From IMG/VR virus record IMGVR_UViG_3300000154_000017, positions 1-21,711 of that record: 21,711 nt of DNA; one strand, 5' to 3'. This document shows positions 5,701 through 14,500 of this stretch, piece after piece (positions within the stretch are counted from its first letter, which is position 1; the number at the start of each line of letters is the position of its first letter). The notes under the pieces are model-generated. The model ran no database searches. It was not told where the DNA came from and saw nothing but the letters and a program-made list of their open reading frames with translations. The position numbers and the translations under genes were made by a program. This DNA is from a virus.

Positions 5701-8700
5701 TACCTGCAAGTGACAAGGCTTCCGTAGTTGCTTCAATGAAGGGGTGTAGTGAGTTGATTACTTCCCATTTAAACCTTTCTTTAGACACCCAATTCATATC
5801 ACTTGTTTCGACCTTCTCATCCAATAGATGTTCCCGAATAGAAACTTGTTGAGAGGAATATGGGCTACTCGCAGCGTGACGAGCCTTCTTACTGAGTTCT
5901 CTTAGGTTTGACAGCGCGCCTTTCCCCGCATACTTTGGAAAGCGATTCTCAAAGGACTTAAAGAATCTTGGGGCTAGCGCCCTTGTTTTCCCAGGAGCCA
6001 TCACGTACCCCTCTAAAAATGAAGCAAACCCGTACTTAGCAAGGGCTTGTCTTTCCTCGAAACCACCCGCGTCTATCTTGAACTTGGATAGAATTTCGTG
6101 CTTGTCTTTTGCTGAGAGCATATTGCCAAGTTCGTCGGAATACTCATCTACTACCCTTTTCCCAAGAAACCCACCCTCGACACGCATTGAGTCTGCCTGT
6201 AATCTAAGGTACTGCCTGAATTTCCCCTCTTTGACATACCCTGATAAAGTTGCGGGGTCTAGCTCAGGGATGTGCCAATCCTCGGCAGATTGCTTGACCG
6301 TCTTTTGTCCACGGGTGTTATGCCATACACGCTTATTAAATAGCTCCGAGAACCCCTGTAGAACAGTCTTAGGCTCTATTCGTTCTGTACTATCCTCCAT
6401 ATCAAGGTCGGTCTCTAGGGGCAGGTGGTGTTCTTCTTGGTTGGTGGCGTTCTTGTTTCTTGTTGCTGGCTCCTTGATTTGGAATAGTGGCCCATTAAAC
6501 TCCTCTTGTGATATGTCAACCTCAGACAGGTCTAGTCCACCTGTTTTACCGACTTGCTCAGTGAAAGACTCATACTCCGATGGCTTAAATCCATACTTTG
6601 AGAAGAGTTCTACCTCAACCTCAGACCCATAACGCTGTGCCATACCCACTAATGACTTTAGCCAATCAACTATTTTTGATAAAAAGGACTTATCATCCCC
6701 CTTATACCCAGCCACATCCTCAAAGAATCTACGGCCATTTTCAGCAAACAACTCCCTTGAATCAGTCGTCCAATCACCGCCCTCACTAACACCGTATTGT
6801 CTGCGTAGATCAATGGTCTCTTCATCGGTCAGCAACCCTTCAAGAGCATGGATATTTTCATGGATCAAAGTACCCAAGTCAGCGTCCTTGAAGAACCTAA
6901 GAACGGACTTCCCACCCTCTATGCTGAATGCACCTGCCACCTGTCCGGTTTCCGTAGGCTGGTTGGTAAATAAATCCATCCCTTGGGGCGCATTTTGTCT
7001 CTCCCACCACTGGGAAGAGTCGTTGTTGGTGCCGTCTATCCTATCAGCGTACTCCTGAGTTCCAGCCGTTGGCACCGTATCGTCTAGTGCGTAGGTTGCA
7101 ACATCAATATCTCCACCACTTTCTTGATTAGCCACCCTTGAGGCAGTACGCAAATTAAGTTCCACGATAAAATCAATATCACTACTTGATATATTGGGAC
7201 TATCTTTGGTTGCCTCAACATACCTAGCCCGCAACTCCTGAACCGCCTTGCCTAGTTCGGCAAGTTGGCTATCTGTTCCAATAAGCCCATACTCTGTAAG
7301 CCTAGCCCTCCGCTTCACAATGTCGTTTAGGGGGCTAGAGGTGTTTTGTATTGAGTCTAGTCTACGGAATTGATATAGAGGTTGCGTGGCAAATACAGTA
7401 CCATGTGAATCAACTGACGCTCCTGCCTCTGCCTCTTCAACGGCACTACTCATTGTCTGTAGTGCTCGGTCATGCGCCTTTTGTCGCTTAATCTGTTCCC
7501 TGCTAGGGTTCTTTTTACCCGCGTCGCGCTCTTTTTGTATCTCAAGCTCTTTATGCAGTAGGGTTATCTCATCCTCAAGGGCTAATGCTTTTTTCAATTT
7601 AAGCAACCTAGACCGCTTTGAACGATACTCATTGTCCTCTTGCTCTAGGGCATCAAATAAATCCAGAGCACTCGTAAGGTCTAAGCCAATTTCATCCCTT
7701 AGCGACTGTATCGCTACTCCAGTCGATGACGTTCTTGTTCCGTCCTTGGCTATACCAGAGGGCATTCCACCAGTGTAGTCACGGGTCTTACTACCATCGT
7801 GTTTTTTGGTGCGCTTATATGCGCCTGATGACTTAGTAAGCTTCAAGAATTTGCGTGGTATTTCAGTTCCATAGTCCAGAAAGATTTGGTCGGAGTCAAG
7901 GGGTAGATGTTTTGAGATAATTGAGTATATGGGCTTGCCAGCTAGGTCCATGTCATTTAATTCACTTATAATCCCTTCACGGGATATAGGCGTACCCTCT
8001 ACCTCTTGCGTTTTTAATTCAGGATCCACATCTGTATCCCCATAGTCCATCATGTGGCTTACGTTAGCCTGTGTGTTTTCTGTTTCGTTTAGTCTCTGGT
8101 TGAATCCATCATCGCTCATTGAGTCCATAAAGCCTTGCGAAACCCTATCCCGACCATCCCCATCAAGCCCTTCGTACCACGTTACGAACTCATCATGTGG
8201 CATCACCTCTAGTTCTGTTTTTAGCTGTGCCTCGTTATCCGCAAGCGTGGGCTCAGGTGGTCGTATGACAACGGTTTCATCAGGCGCTACAACCTCATCT
8301 TTAGGTGTTGGGAATAAGTCTAGAATTTGGTTGGTGACGGCCTCAGAGATAGCCTCCATTTCCGAGTCGCCTTGCGTTGCTATTTCTAGTGGGCTATCCC
8401 CTGCTATAACGCTTCCTGCCTCTGCCCTTAAAGCGTCTACTATTTCAGCCCCATCGTCTTTATCGGGCTTACTCACCACAGGCTGTTGTGCAATAATGGC
8501 TTTCTCAGCCCTTACCGCTTCTGCTTTATTCACAACCTCACTAATAGAGATAGGCTGCTCTACCCCTCGTGGGGCTGGTAAGCCCTCCACCCCTCGTGGG
8601 GCTGGTAAGCCCTCCACCCCTCGTGGGGCTGGTAAGCCCTCCACCCCTCGTGGGGCTGGTAAGCCCTCCACCACATGGGTCGATTCCTGGTACTCCTTAA

Positions 8701-10261
8701 AGCCGTCTAATCCATCGCCTAAGTCAGGGCGTACCCTAACAACCTCTTGGTGGTTAGGCTTCTCTCCGCTCTCTACACGCTCAAACCTGCTGTCTATTTC
8801 CGCGCGAACAACCCCGCGCTCATCCCTGAGTATTTCAAGGTCGGCCTCTATTTGTGAGCGTAGCTTGTCTGATACGCCAGGGGATTCCAAGGTATCCAAC
8901 CTCTCGGCGATATGCCCGTCGATTTCGGCGCTTATAGCTCGTAGCGTGCTTATCGGGGTGGCGGCCGTGTCAAGCGGCACATCCTTTAATTGGGATGGTT
9001 CGCTTCTATCCCCTCTTATGTAATCCACGGCACCCATAGCTCCACCAATAGTGGCCACCCCCGAAAGAGTTTGGTCCTTAATGGCGTAATACGACTGCAT
9101 AACCGTCATTGGCTTTCCCCTAAGCCCTATTTCTGCCTCGGTTCCAGACTGTAAATATGCCGTGGCTGTTTCTGTTCCCAATTCAACGGGTAATTCAGCC
9201 GCAACTTTTAGAGCCGTTCGCTTGCCAACGGTGTCGGTGTACATTTGCATGAACTTCTCAATGGACTTAGTCTTGGCTAGCCTTGTTGGGGCCTTGGCAA
9301 ACACTAAACCATAGGTTATGAGATTGGCAAACGCCTCTGGACCAGCCTCTTGCCACCCCACCAAAGATGCCTTAGCCTCCCATATTGCCGCTTTATCCTC
9401 TTCCCACTGTAACCTTGTAAGATTAGGGGCTTGCTTCATCCTCATATCAAAGATTCGCTTTAGTGTGTCCTGTGAAGTAGATGGCTGAATAAGTGCGATG
9501 GAGCCACCTAATGCCCCCACCCCTTGAGCAATGCCACCACCAACCGCTGGGGCAGCAACCCCTAGCCTTGCCAAACCCCCCGCTCCAAGGGCATAACCAC
9601 CCTTCATTAAAGCACCGCCCACTAAAGCACCTGCCATATTAGCCGATGAGTGTAGCCCCTCTTCAACATCGCCAGCGGTTTGGGTTCCGAATATAGTTTG
9701 CATCCCAGCCACACCGATGCCAGCACCAATAGGGCCGCCAAGCATGAACCCACCCAAGCCACCGATCATGGCCGCCATCGGGTAGTCCAGTTTTTTCATC
9801 TCCTCTGATATGCCGACAGATTCTTTATCCTTTTTCTGTTGCTCAATTTGTTCGTGATACCAATGGGAGTCTGTGTTTTTTGGATCGCCATCTTTCCAAA
9901 TAGGCACGTCAAACATCCATTGGGCCGATTGTAAGACCTTCATCTGTAGATCATCTACAACGCCAGGGGCTGACTTTATTAGCGGTATAGCCGTTCCAAA
10001 TACATTTTGAACGGGCTTAATTACATTGGAGAAAAACCCTGCTTGCTCACCTAACCTCATAACCTCTTGCCCATTATCACCGTAGCGGTTTACAACCCCA
10101 TCAATAGTGGGTGGGGGTGTAACGGGAGGTTCATAGTCAATATCAAACTCTCGCGTCTCCTCGGCTGTGGGAGCAGGTGTCGAGTACTCGTACTCGTCGG
10201 GGTCGTCTGAAAATGAGAAACCATCATCGTAAGCTAACTCAGAAAGGGGGGTATACTTCAT
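2777..10261 (-). CDS. Giant virion polyvalent protein with zincin and LPD38-like regions
   Basis: This 2494-aa protein is probably packaged in the head and ejected with the DNA. The N-terminus is acidic and Pro-rich. Residues 159-260 are Gly/Ala-rich hydrophobic segments that could insert in a membrane. Four exact 9-aa repeats lie near 531-567. A charged coiled coil spans about 870-930. A zincin region follows: strand FFKDADLGTL, then HENIH (H1134, E1135, H1138), with a candidate third ligand in ELFAEN (E1170 or E1174) and a Trp-rich helix after. Long helical segments follow. The C-terminus from about 1950 (NPAFPIANATRD, N1979) resembles LPD38 of phage polyvalent proteins. I chose ATG at 10261, not the in-frame ATG at 10312: it forms TAATG with the upstream stop, as at three other junctions, and has GAGGGGG 5 nt upstream; 10312 would overlap the upstream gene by 52 bp with no such site. 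The coding sequence is intact. Confidence 0.85.
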   Translation of the reverse strand: MKYTPLSELAYDDGFSFSDDPDEYEYSTPAPTAEETREFDIDYEPPVTPPPTIDGVVNRYGDNGQEVMRLGEQAGFFSNVIKPVQNVFGTAIPLIKSAPGVVDDLQMKVLQSAQWMFDVPIWKDGDPKNTDSHWYHEQIEQQKKDKESVGISEEMKKLDYPMAAMIGGLGGFMLGGPIGAGIGVAGMQTIFGTQTAGDVEEGLHSSANMAGALVGGALMKGGYALGAGGLARLGVAAPAVGGGIAQGVGALGGSIALIQPSTSQDTLKRIFDMRMKQAPNLTRLQWEEDKAAIWEAKASLVGWQEAGPEAFANLITYGLVFAKAPTRLAKTKSIEKFMQMYTDTVGKRTALKVAAELPVELGTETATAYLQSGTEAEIGLRGKPMTVMQSYYAIKDQTLSGVATIGGAMGAVDYIRGDRSEPSQLKDVPLDTAATPISTLRAISAEIDGHIAERLDTLESPGVSDKLRSQIEADLEILRDERGVVRAEIDSRFERVESGEKPNHQEVVRVRPDLGDGLDGFKEYQESTHVVEGLPAPRGVEGLPAPRGVEGLPAPRGVEGLPAPRGVEQPISISEVVNKAEAVRAEKAIIAQQPVVSKPDKDDGAEIVDALRAEAGSVIAGDSPLEIATQGDSEMEAISEAVTNQILDLFPTPKDEVVAPDETVVIRPPEPTLADNEAQLKTELEVMPHDEFVTWYEGLDGDGRDRVSQGFMDSMSDDGFNQRLNETENTQANVSHMMDYGDTDVDPELKTQEVEGTPISREGIISELNDMDLAGKPIYSIISKHLPLDSDQIFLDYGTEIPRKFLKLTKSSGAYKRTKKHDGSKTRDYTGGMPSGIAKDGTRTSSTGVAIQSLRDEIGLDLTSALDLFDALEQEDNEYRSKRSRLLKLKKALALEDEITLLHKELEIQKERDAGKKNPSREQIKRQKAHDRALQTMSSAVEEAEAGASVDSHGTVFATQPLYQFRRLDSIQNTSSPLNDIVKRRARLTEYGLIGTDSQLAELGKAVQELRARYVEATKDSPNISSSDIDFIVELNLRTASRVANQESGGDIDVATYALDDTVPTAGTQEYADRIDGTNNDSSQWWERQNAPQGMDLFTNQPTETGQVAGAFSIEGGKSVLRFFKDADLGTLIHENIHALEGLLTDEETIDLRRQYGVSEGGDWTTDSRELFAENGRRFFEDVAGYKGDDKSFLSKIVDWLKSLVGMAQRYGSEVEVELFSKYGFKPSEYESFTEQVGKTGGLDLSEVDISQEEFNGPLFQIKEPATRNKNATNQEEHHLPLETDLDMEDSTERIEPKTVLQGFSELFNKRVWHNTRGQKTVKQSAEDWHIPELDPATLSGYVKEGKFRQYLRLQADSMRVEGGFLGKRVVDEYSDELGNMLSAKDKHEILSKFKIDAGGFEERQALAKYGFASFLEGYVMAPGKTRALAPRFFKSFENRFPKYAGKGALSNLRELSKKARHAASSPYSSQQVSIREHLLDEKVETSDMNWVSKERFKWEVINSLHPFIEATTEALSLAGIEVPLSKADATDYISKMNGVLTALNSMGTEVEKYIMDGLKSFDHESTMSPGVIELFKMGGENKTVDQIISAIDLASDLKISRRTIPLVERENIRIIGSALEPMLGFIYKSRLLEPLWDTTDQVIADIYQYTTETETVSSSELFGFMTSIMDEVDLVIEDARAAQKALLEIDDEGGETKAAASVIRRLEGMKVKMPELLAKGLSKSTQLLAEGKKELFKQLITGELGGEESDYDTAIERVKVFSKREDYDTLIKMGDFIENWYKQLAQYSVDAQLYTQAFMDAMQEENIDYIQLQRVMTEDSTFHQAVQRESGGGDSIVRHKELIHKFMGSSKPVENTLMQMMAHTRNVVVAAHKNEVWRYFREIMLMTNDISQGATQNMAHQLDKDEVTEMKEAAFDTLIHRAKKGTPGTVAIFINGKPEYWKPAQDIKEAADTMVQESLNVPFLSKALKLWQSFALLNPAFPIANATRDYQNAGVVSADEVEKSYLAGFLGSLPLVGKYLKNSIKTAILNPTLRGEALAKVLESGTAVGWSSAFNEKHFETLLRRFLKEAASDGTKVIDPKKLRNLPKYVFQDMFQPLLGGSEILNRIPEFHKHYVDAKAKGLGEREAIQYAGYRQAGLNNFARIGRSMAKLSSLSPFMRPTITGMDSFYQAFKRSPGAVTGRMLLMNAPIVGLEMMVASESGDLEEWMNLPMWRRALTFNFPMPDVMRELGFPKWLTIPRGHSAGIVFAPIIASYEMIAGEGGDDMGKAMEAVSLGASSINPLDFTNILGPILSTPYEMQTGYDTFSQYHYIPGHEKGLPVPKRDISRASRLNKEIYFAVNNFFENFGVDVEYDPRNVDHAIRKLVPYWGSKALNLSNVAEDGVGAIFRTALSGLTGVTRNHKVTQDARVRKMYDVIKSYPDAKKSSSYKLFKENLPKLEELRQKPREYDELSRRLVELAQRVSKNFKTHARKAHKEGFKKQIEKHETSLGK
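8562..8669 (-). repeat. Four perfect tandem 27-bp repeats inside the giant gene
   Basis: Four identical copies (8562-8588, 8589-8615, 8616-8642, 8643-8669) each encode the 9 residues VEGLPAPRG in the frame of the giant protein, followed by a break at the right side. There is no divergence between copies at any codon position, which indicates recent or ongoing copy-number change. The length is a multiple of 3, so gain or loss keeps the frame. The site is a disordered linker between the membrane-like N-terminal segments and the coiled-coil/zincin part. Confidence 0.97.
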
Positions 10262-11538
10262 TATTCCCCCTCTTGATTCCTTGGGTGCTTTACTTTGTAG
10301 TCTTTTTTCCATTGACCACTTCTGATATATCTTCTAAATCCTCTCAAGGTCTCCATCTGCTTTTTTTTGACGACCTCCACATTGACCCCCCACCATTTCC
10401 CAGGGACCTCTCTCGTTACCTCTTTTAGTGACTCCGACTCAAGGTAATAGCCAAACAATTCTACTACCGATGGCATGACGGGTTTACCATTGCGCTTGAA
10501 TCTACCAACCCATTTACCTATACCCGTAGTCTTATCCACCTCGATTGTGGCGAATACCTCCTCCTGGATTTGCAGTAGCCCATTCTCAAGGTCTTCCCTG
10601 CTAAGCCCCTGCCTCTCACGGTCGGCCTTCACAATACCCCGCCTTTCCAATAAAACCAGGGCACCCCTAGCTAACTCCTGTTTCGCCCTCTTTCGAATGG
10701 GTTCTTTTATTCTATTTTCAAGGGTTAGGCTACGTGTTGCAGATAAATCAAGCTCACCCTGACGCTTCGCCCTTTTTAGCTCAGGGTCTTGTCCGTTGTT
10801 AAGTCGATCTCCCAAGACCTTACGAAGCTCTTTCACATTGGAAAACTTTTGCCCCGCCAATGTAATTAAGAACTCTTTTCTATTCTCGTCAGGCATGAAT
10901 TGTCCAGGTTTTAGCAGGTGTTCAGTTATGAGTGGTGAGTAGGCATCAAGAAGGCGGTCTGTTGAGTCCTTATCGTCTTTTGGAATCGACATCAACTGCG
11001 TGGCAAACGTAACCACCTTATCGCCTAGTTCTTTAGCCCTCTCATCTAACCTCAAGTCCTGCAACTGCTTTTGGCTTTTGACACCCTTCATCCCCTGATT
11101 AAATTTTTTCATAAGGTCTGGGTCCACGCCTTGGGACAAGAACAGATTAGACCATTTCGAAACACTATCCTCATCATAGCCAATGCCTTGTCCGGCACCC
11201 TTGACCAATGCGTTTTGAAACTTCTCCTCACCCTTCCGCTTTCTTTTTAAGCTACCTAGTTTAATTCCCTGCTCTTCTTTGAGCATGTTTTGACGCTCTT
11301 GTGCCATACCAAGCTTTTCGCGTGACATCCCCATCCGCTCTTTATCCATGCCTAGTTTTGTGTCGGCCATGGCGTTTTGCTTCTGCTGCTGCTGTTGCTT
11401 CTGCTGGTCTAAGCGGTCACGGCGTTCAATCTTATTCAGCGTCAATGCGTTTCTAAGCCCTTGTTCGGGGTGTAAGTCAATGGGCTTAAACCTCTCTATG
11501 TCTTTCAACGGTCGCATTCCAGGCATTGGTGATACCAT
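10261..11538 (-). CDS. Probable internal virion (ejection) protein, 425 aa
   Basis: I cannot assign this to a family by sequence. Residues 40-55 are Gln/Lys-rich (a run of Q at 49-52). Residues 62-95 carry an imperfect 7-residue repeat of the form LGM-x-[KR]-E-R/K, predicting a long charged helix or coiled coil. Residues 105-260 look helical, and the C-terminal third is mixed and basic (KWVGRFKRNGKP; WKKDYKVKHP). There is no signal peptide or membrane segment. It lies between two very large virion proteins, 2 bp after the stop of the 1555-aa gene and in TAATG overlap with the giant gene; P22 has gp7 and gp20 in a comparable position, so an ejection role is likely from context only. ATG at 11538 follows AAAGAGG. 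Eight A in a row near codon 390 do not lead to a useful frameshift. Confidence 0.75.
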   Translation of the reverse strand: MVSPMPGMRPLKDIERFKPIDLHPEQGLRNALTLNKIERRDRLDQQKQQQQQKQNAMADTKLGMDKERMGMSREKLGMAQERQNMLKEEQGIKLGSLKRKRKGEEKFQNALVKGAGQGIGYDEDSVSKWSNLFLSQGVDPDLMKKFNQGMKGVKSQKQLQDLRLDERAKELGDKVVTFATQLMSIPKDDKDSTDRLLDAYSPLITEHLLKPGQFMPDENRKEFLITLAGQKFSNVKELRKVLGDRLNNGQDPELKRAKRQGELDLSATRSLTLENRIKEPIRKRAKQELARGALVLLERRGIVKADRERQGLSREDLENGLLQIQEEVFATIEVDKTTGIGKWVGRFKRNGKPVMPSVVELFGYYLESESLKEVTREVPGKWWGVNVEVVKKKQMETLRGFRRYIRSGQWKKDYKVKHPRNQEGE

Positions 11539-11540
11539 GA

Positions 11541-14500
11541 CTACCTCTTTTTGTTCAGGGCGTTGATAAGCCCTTGGTTTTGCTGTTGTTGGTCCAACTG
11601 ACCTAGCGTTGATCCCACGTTATTGTAAAATTGAGCCCTAGCATTAGCCGCACCTATTATGCCCGTATTCAAAGCATCTTGAGCTTGAATAGCCCCCCTG
11701 CCAAGTGCATCCGCGCCAGCTTGAGTGTTTCTACCTGCACCTTGAGCATAGGTAGCCCCTGCATCCCCTAGCTGGTTTGCAAATTGGGAACCACTAGCAC
11801 CTAGCCTAGTTGATGTCTGCTGTCCTGTTTGGGCTAGGGATTGCACGGGCTCTAAACTAGCGTAGTATTCGTTCAAGGCGTTCTGACGCTCTTTTGTAGA
11901 ATCCTCTTTCTGATGGTAGTATTCGGTCAAGAACTCACGCCTACGCCTGTCTGAATTGGCTTGCTGTCCGTAATACTCACTAAAGAATTGTCCACGCCTT
12001 GAGTCGTACTCGGCTTGATCTGCCCTTTCTTCGTTTAGTGCTTGACCACGTTGGTCATAGTGCCTACCCTCGTCCTTAGCGCGTTCTGAGATAGCCGCAT
12101 CCCTCAGCGTACTTTCTTGGGTTTCCTCTCTCAATCTATCGTCTACAGCCTCTTTTCGTCTAGCGTAAAACTCTGCTTCATCATAGCGGTTCTCTTGCAA
12201 AGCTTGTAATCTACGCCGATCATATTCTTGGGCCTGTTGTAAAGCCTGTGAGATAGCCTCTTGCCTACGCCTGTCATGCGCCCCACGTTCTTGATCGAAG
12301 TCTTTGTAAGCGTAGTCTTGGGAATAGCGAGCAAGGTCTTTTTGAGCCGCACCCGACAACGCTCCTGTCTTGGCCGCCGCCCCACGTTGCATAGCCTTCT
12401 CAGCCTCATCCAACCTGAATTGATACCCAGGGCTTTTCTCATAGTCAAAGTCTTGAAGTCTAGCGTCTTGTGACGGGTTTAAGGCGTTTTGTAGATCAAA
12501 CCCCTGACTAACCCTAGCATCCGCGCGAATATCTGTTATAGGGTCGTAATTGCCTATCCTAGGGTCGCCCTTATCAGTCATGTACTCGCGTTGCTGTAGC
12601 CGTGGGTCGGTGTCGTAATCAACTAACTGTTGATATTCAGCCATTCTAGGATCACTAGATAGGTCGGTGGTAGGCGTGTAATCGCCTAATCGCTCATCTA
12701 TGGTTTCACCAGGGCTTCGTTCATAAGCGAATTGATCCATCCTGCCTTGGGATGGGTCTGTCGCTAAGGCGTTTCCCGTCGCCCCCGTTCCAACTCCACC
12801 AACCCCCGTAGATTCAGGGGGGAGCCCCTGTTCTTCTCTGTACTGGTTTATGCTGAATTGCCTTGACGCTGCTTCGTGCTTATTCCGTTCCGTATTAAGT
12901 AATTGGTCGAACCTATTTTGGTCATTAGCGGTTGGATTGGGATAATTACTCTCAAATTGAGCTCTAAGACCCGTCTCCTTATCAGACCAAAGCCCAGGGT
13001 CAACGACTCCGTTACCCTCGTCACCCGTAAACGTATTAATAAAATCCGTCTCTGCTCTTGTAGTTTGTGATACGCCAAACTCTTTTAAGTTTTCAAAGAG
13101 TGCGTCATAGGCGGGTCTCTCTAATACCGCCGACAAGGGCTCTATAATCTGCAATACAGCATCGTCTAGCCTTTGTGACTTTGCCCCGCTTTCTATACTG
13201 GAGTAGGTCTCGAACATCCTATCCTTGAGAGAGTCTAATTCAGATTCCTCAAGGAACGTATCTATATTAGAACTCAGCCAACCACCTATATCGTCTTTGG
13301 ATACGGGAGCCGATGTCCATGGGTCTAAACCAAGTAGACCCCTAAACTGTTGGTCTGCATCAACATCATTGGTCATTTCATTGTCGTAGGTCTTGCGGTA
13401 GGTGTCAATATCTGATATTGCTTGTTGTAACTCACCAGAGGTTTCCAGCCTAGCCCTACCGCTTGTACTTCTGACAGCTTCTGAAAGAAGTCGAACATCA
13501 TCCCAGGTCTCTTCAAATAGGGCTTGTCTCGTGAAATCCGTGGTGAGCTTTGAATTGTTGTTATGTGCGAAGTCGCTTATGCTCTCCGTTGGTGGAAGAG
13601 TGCCGTCACCTACGCCTTGCGCTACAAATAACTTTTCTGTCGAAGTCTTATTGTAAAATCGTGGGTTTCGATGTGCGAAATCAGAAAATGCACTAGCGTT
13701 TTCAGATCCACCATTCTTTAGTGAGTCCATGAATGCACTTTGAAGCGCACCACCCAACTCATCTTCAAGGGCTTCACGGTTTTTACCACCGTGGCTCTCC
13801 CTGTTTACAAACTCGCTAACTATTGGGTTTCTTAGGGTTTCTTCTGATAAACTTCGAGTTGTTTTTTCTAATGGGGAACCCGCCTCGTTCATAAACTCGC
13901 CAAAGAATTTCTCTACCTGAAACACTTCTTGAGGTGGTAGACCTCTACCCATAAATATATTGTCATACACCCTTTTACTAGAACCACTAAATACCCCTTG
14001 AAGCTCTAACGACAACCCACTAGACCCGCTTGAATAATTAGCTCCAGGGGTAAAGTCACTATCTGGATTCCCACTAATACTACTGATGGACGACTGTAGA
14101 AGAGCTATAGCCTCATCCCCACCCCCTGATTGCAATAGAGACGTGTACTCCTCTAGCTTACCTGACGCTTCTAGCAAATCCTTGGCCGTGGCATTGTCTG
14201 ACTGGTAATACCACCTACCAGCTTGTGCCTTGCGCTCCTCTGGACTTGTCAACTCTTGCGGGATATCCCCATGGGTAAATGTATACTCATCTATATAAGC
14301 ACGCAGTGGCCCGAAGTCTTTGAGCTCTCCTGGCGTTCTCCCGTCCGCAGTAGCGGTAGCCACATATTCATTATAGCTGTCCATAATGTATTGCGGAATC
14401 TCCTGTGCCTCAGAGTCTGTTACACGTATACTATGCCCCTGCGAGTCAGTTCTCATAAACCCCTGTAATGGGGGTGCGGGTTCGTGGTACATATCTCTAC

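Noticed and set aside
6078-6632. 184-aa plus-strand frame
   Set aside because: Antisense to the giant gene, Ser/Cys-rich shadow composition, no start signals.
8562-8669. CRISPR-like array
   Set aside because: The units are directly adjacent with no spacers and lie in frame in a coding region.
8052-9023. 323-aa plus-strand frame opposite the giant gene, including the 27-bp repeats
   Set aside because: Ser/Thr-rich composition typical of an antisense shadow, no ribosome site or coupled neighbours, and it lies wholly within the well-supported minus-strand gene.
10262-10312. Upstream ATG giving the giant protein 17 more residues
   Set aside because: It would overlap the 425-aa gene by 52 bp, while ATG at 10261 has GAGGGGG correctly spaced and the TAATG junction used at three other genes.
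10361-10368. Run of eight A in the 425-aa mRNA as a -1 frameshift site into the giant frame
   Set aside because: A -1 slip does enter the giant gene's frame, but a TAG at 10336-10334 stops it after about a dozen codons, so no fusion protein results.
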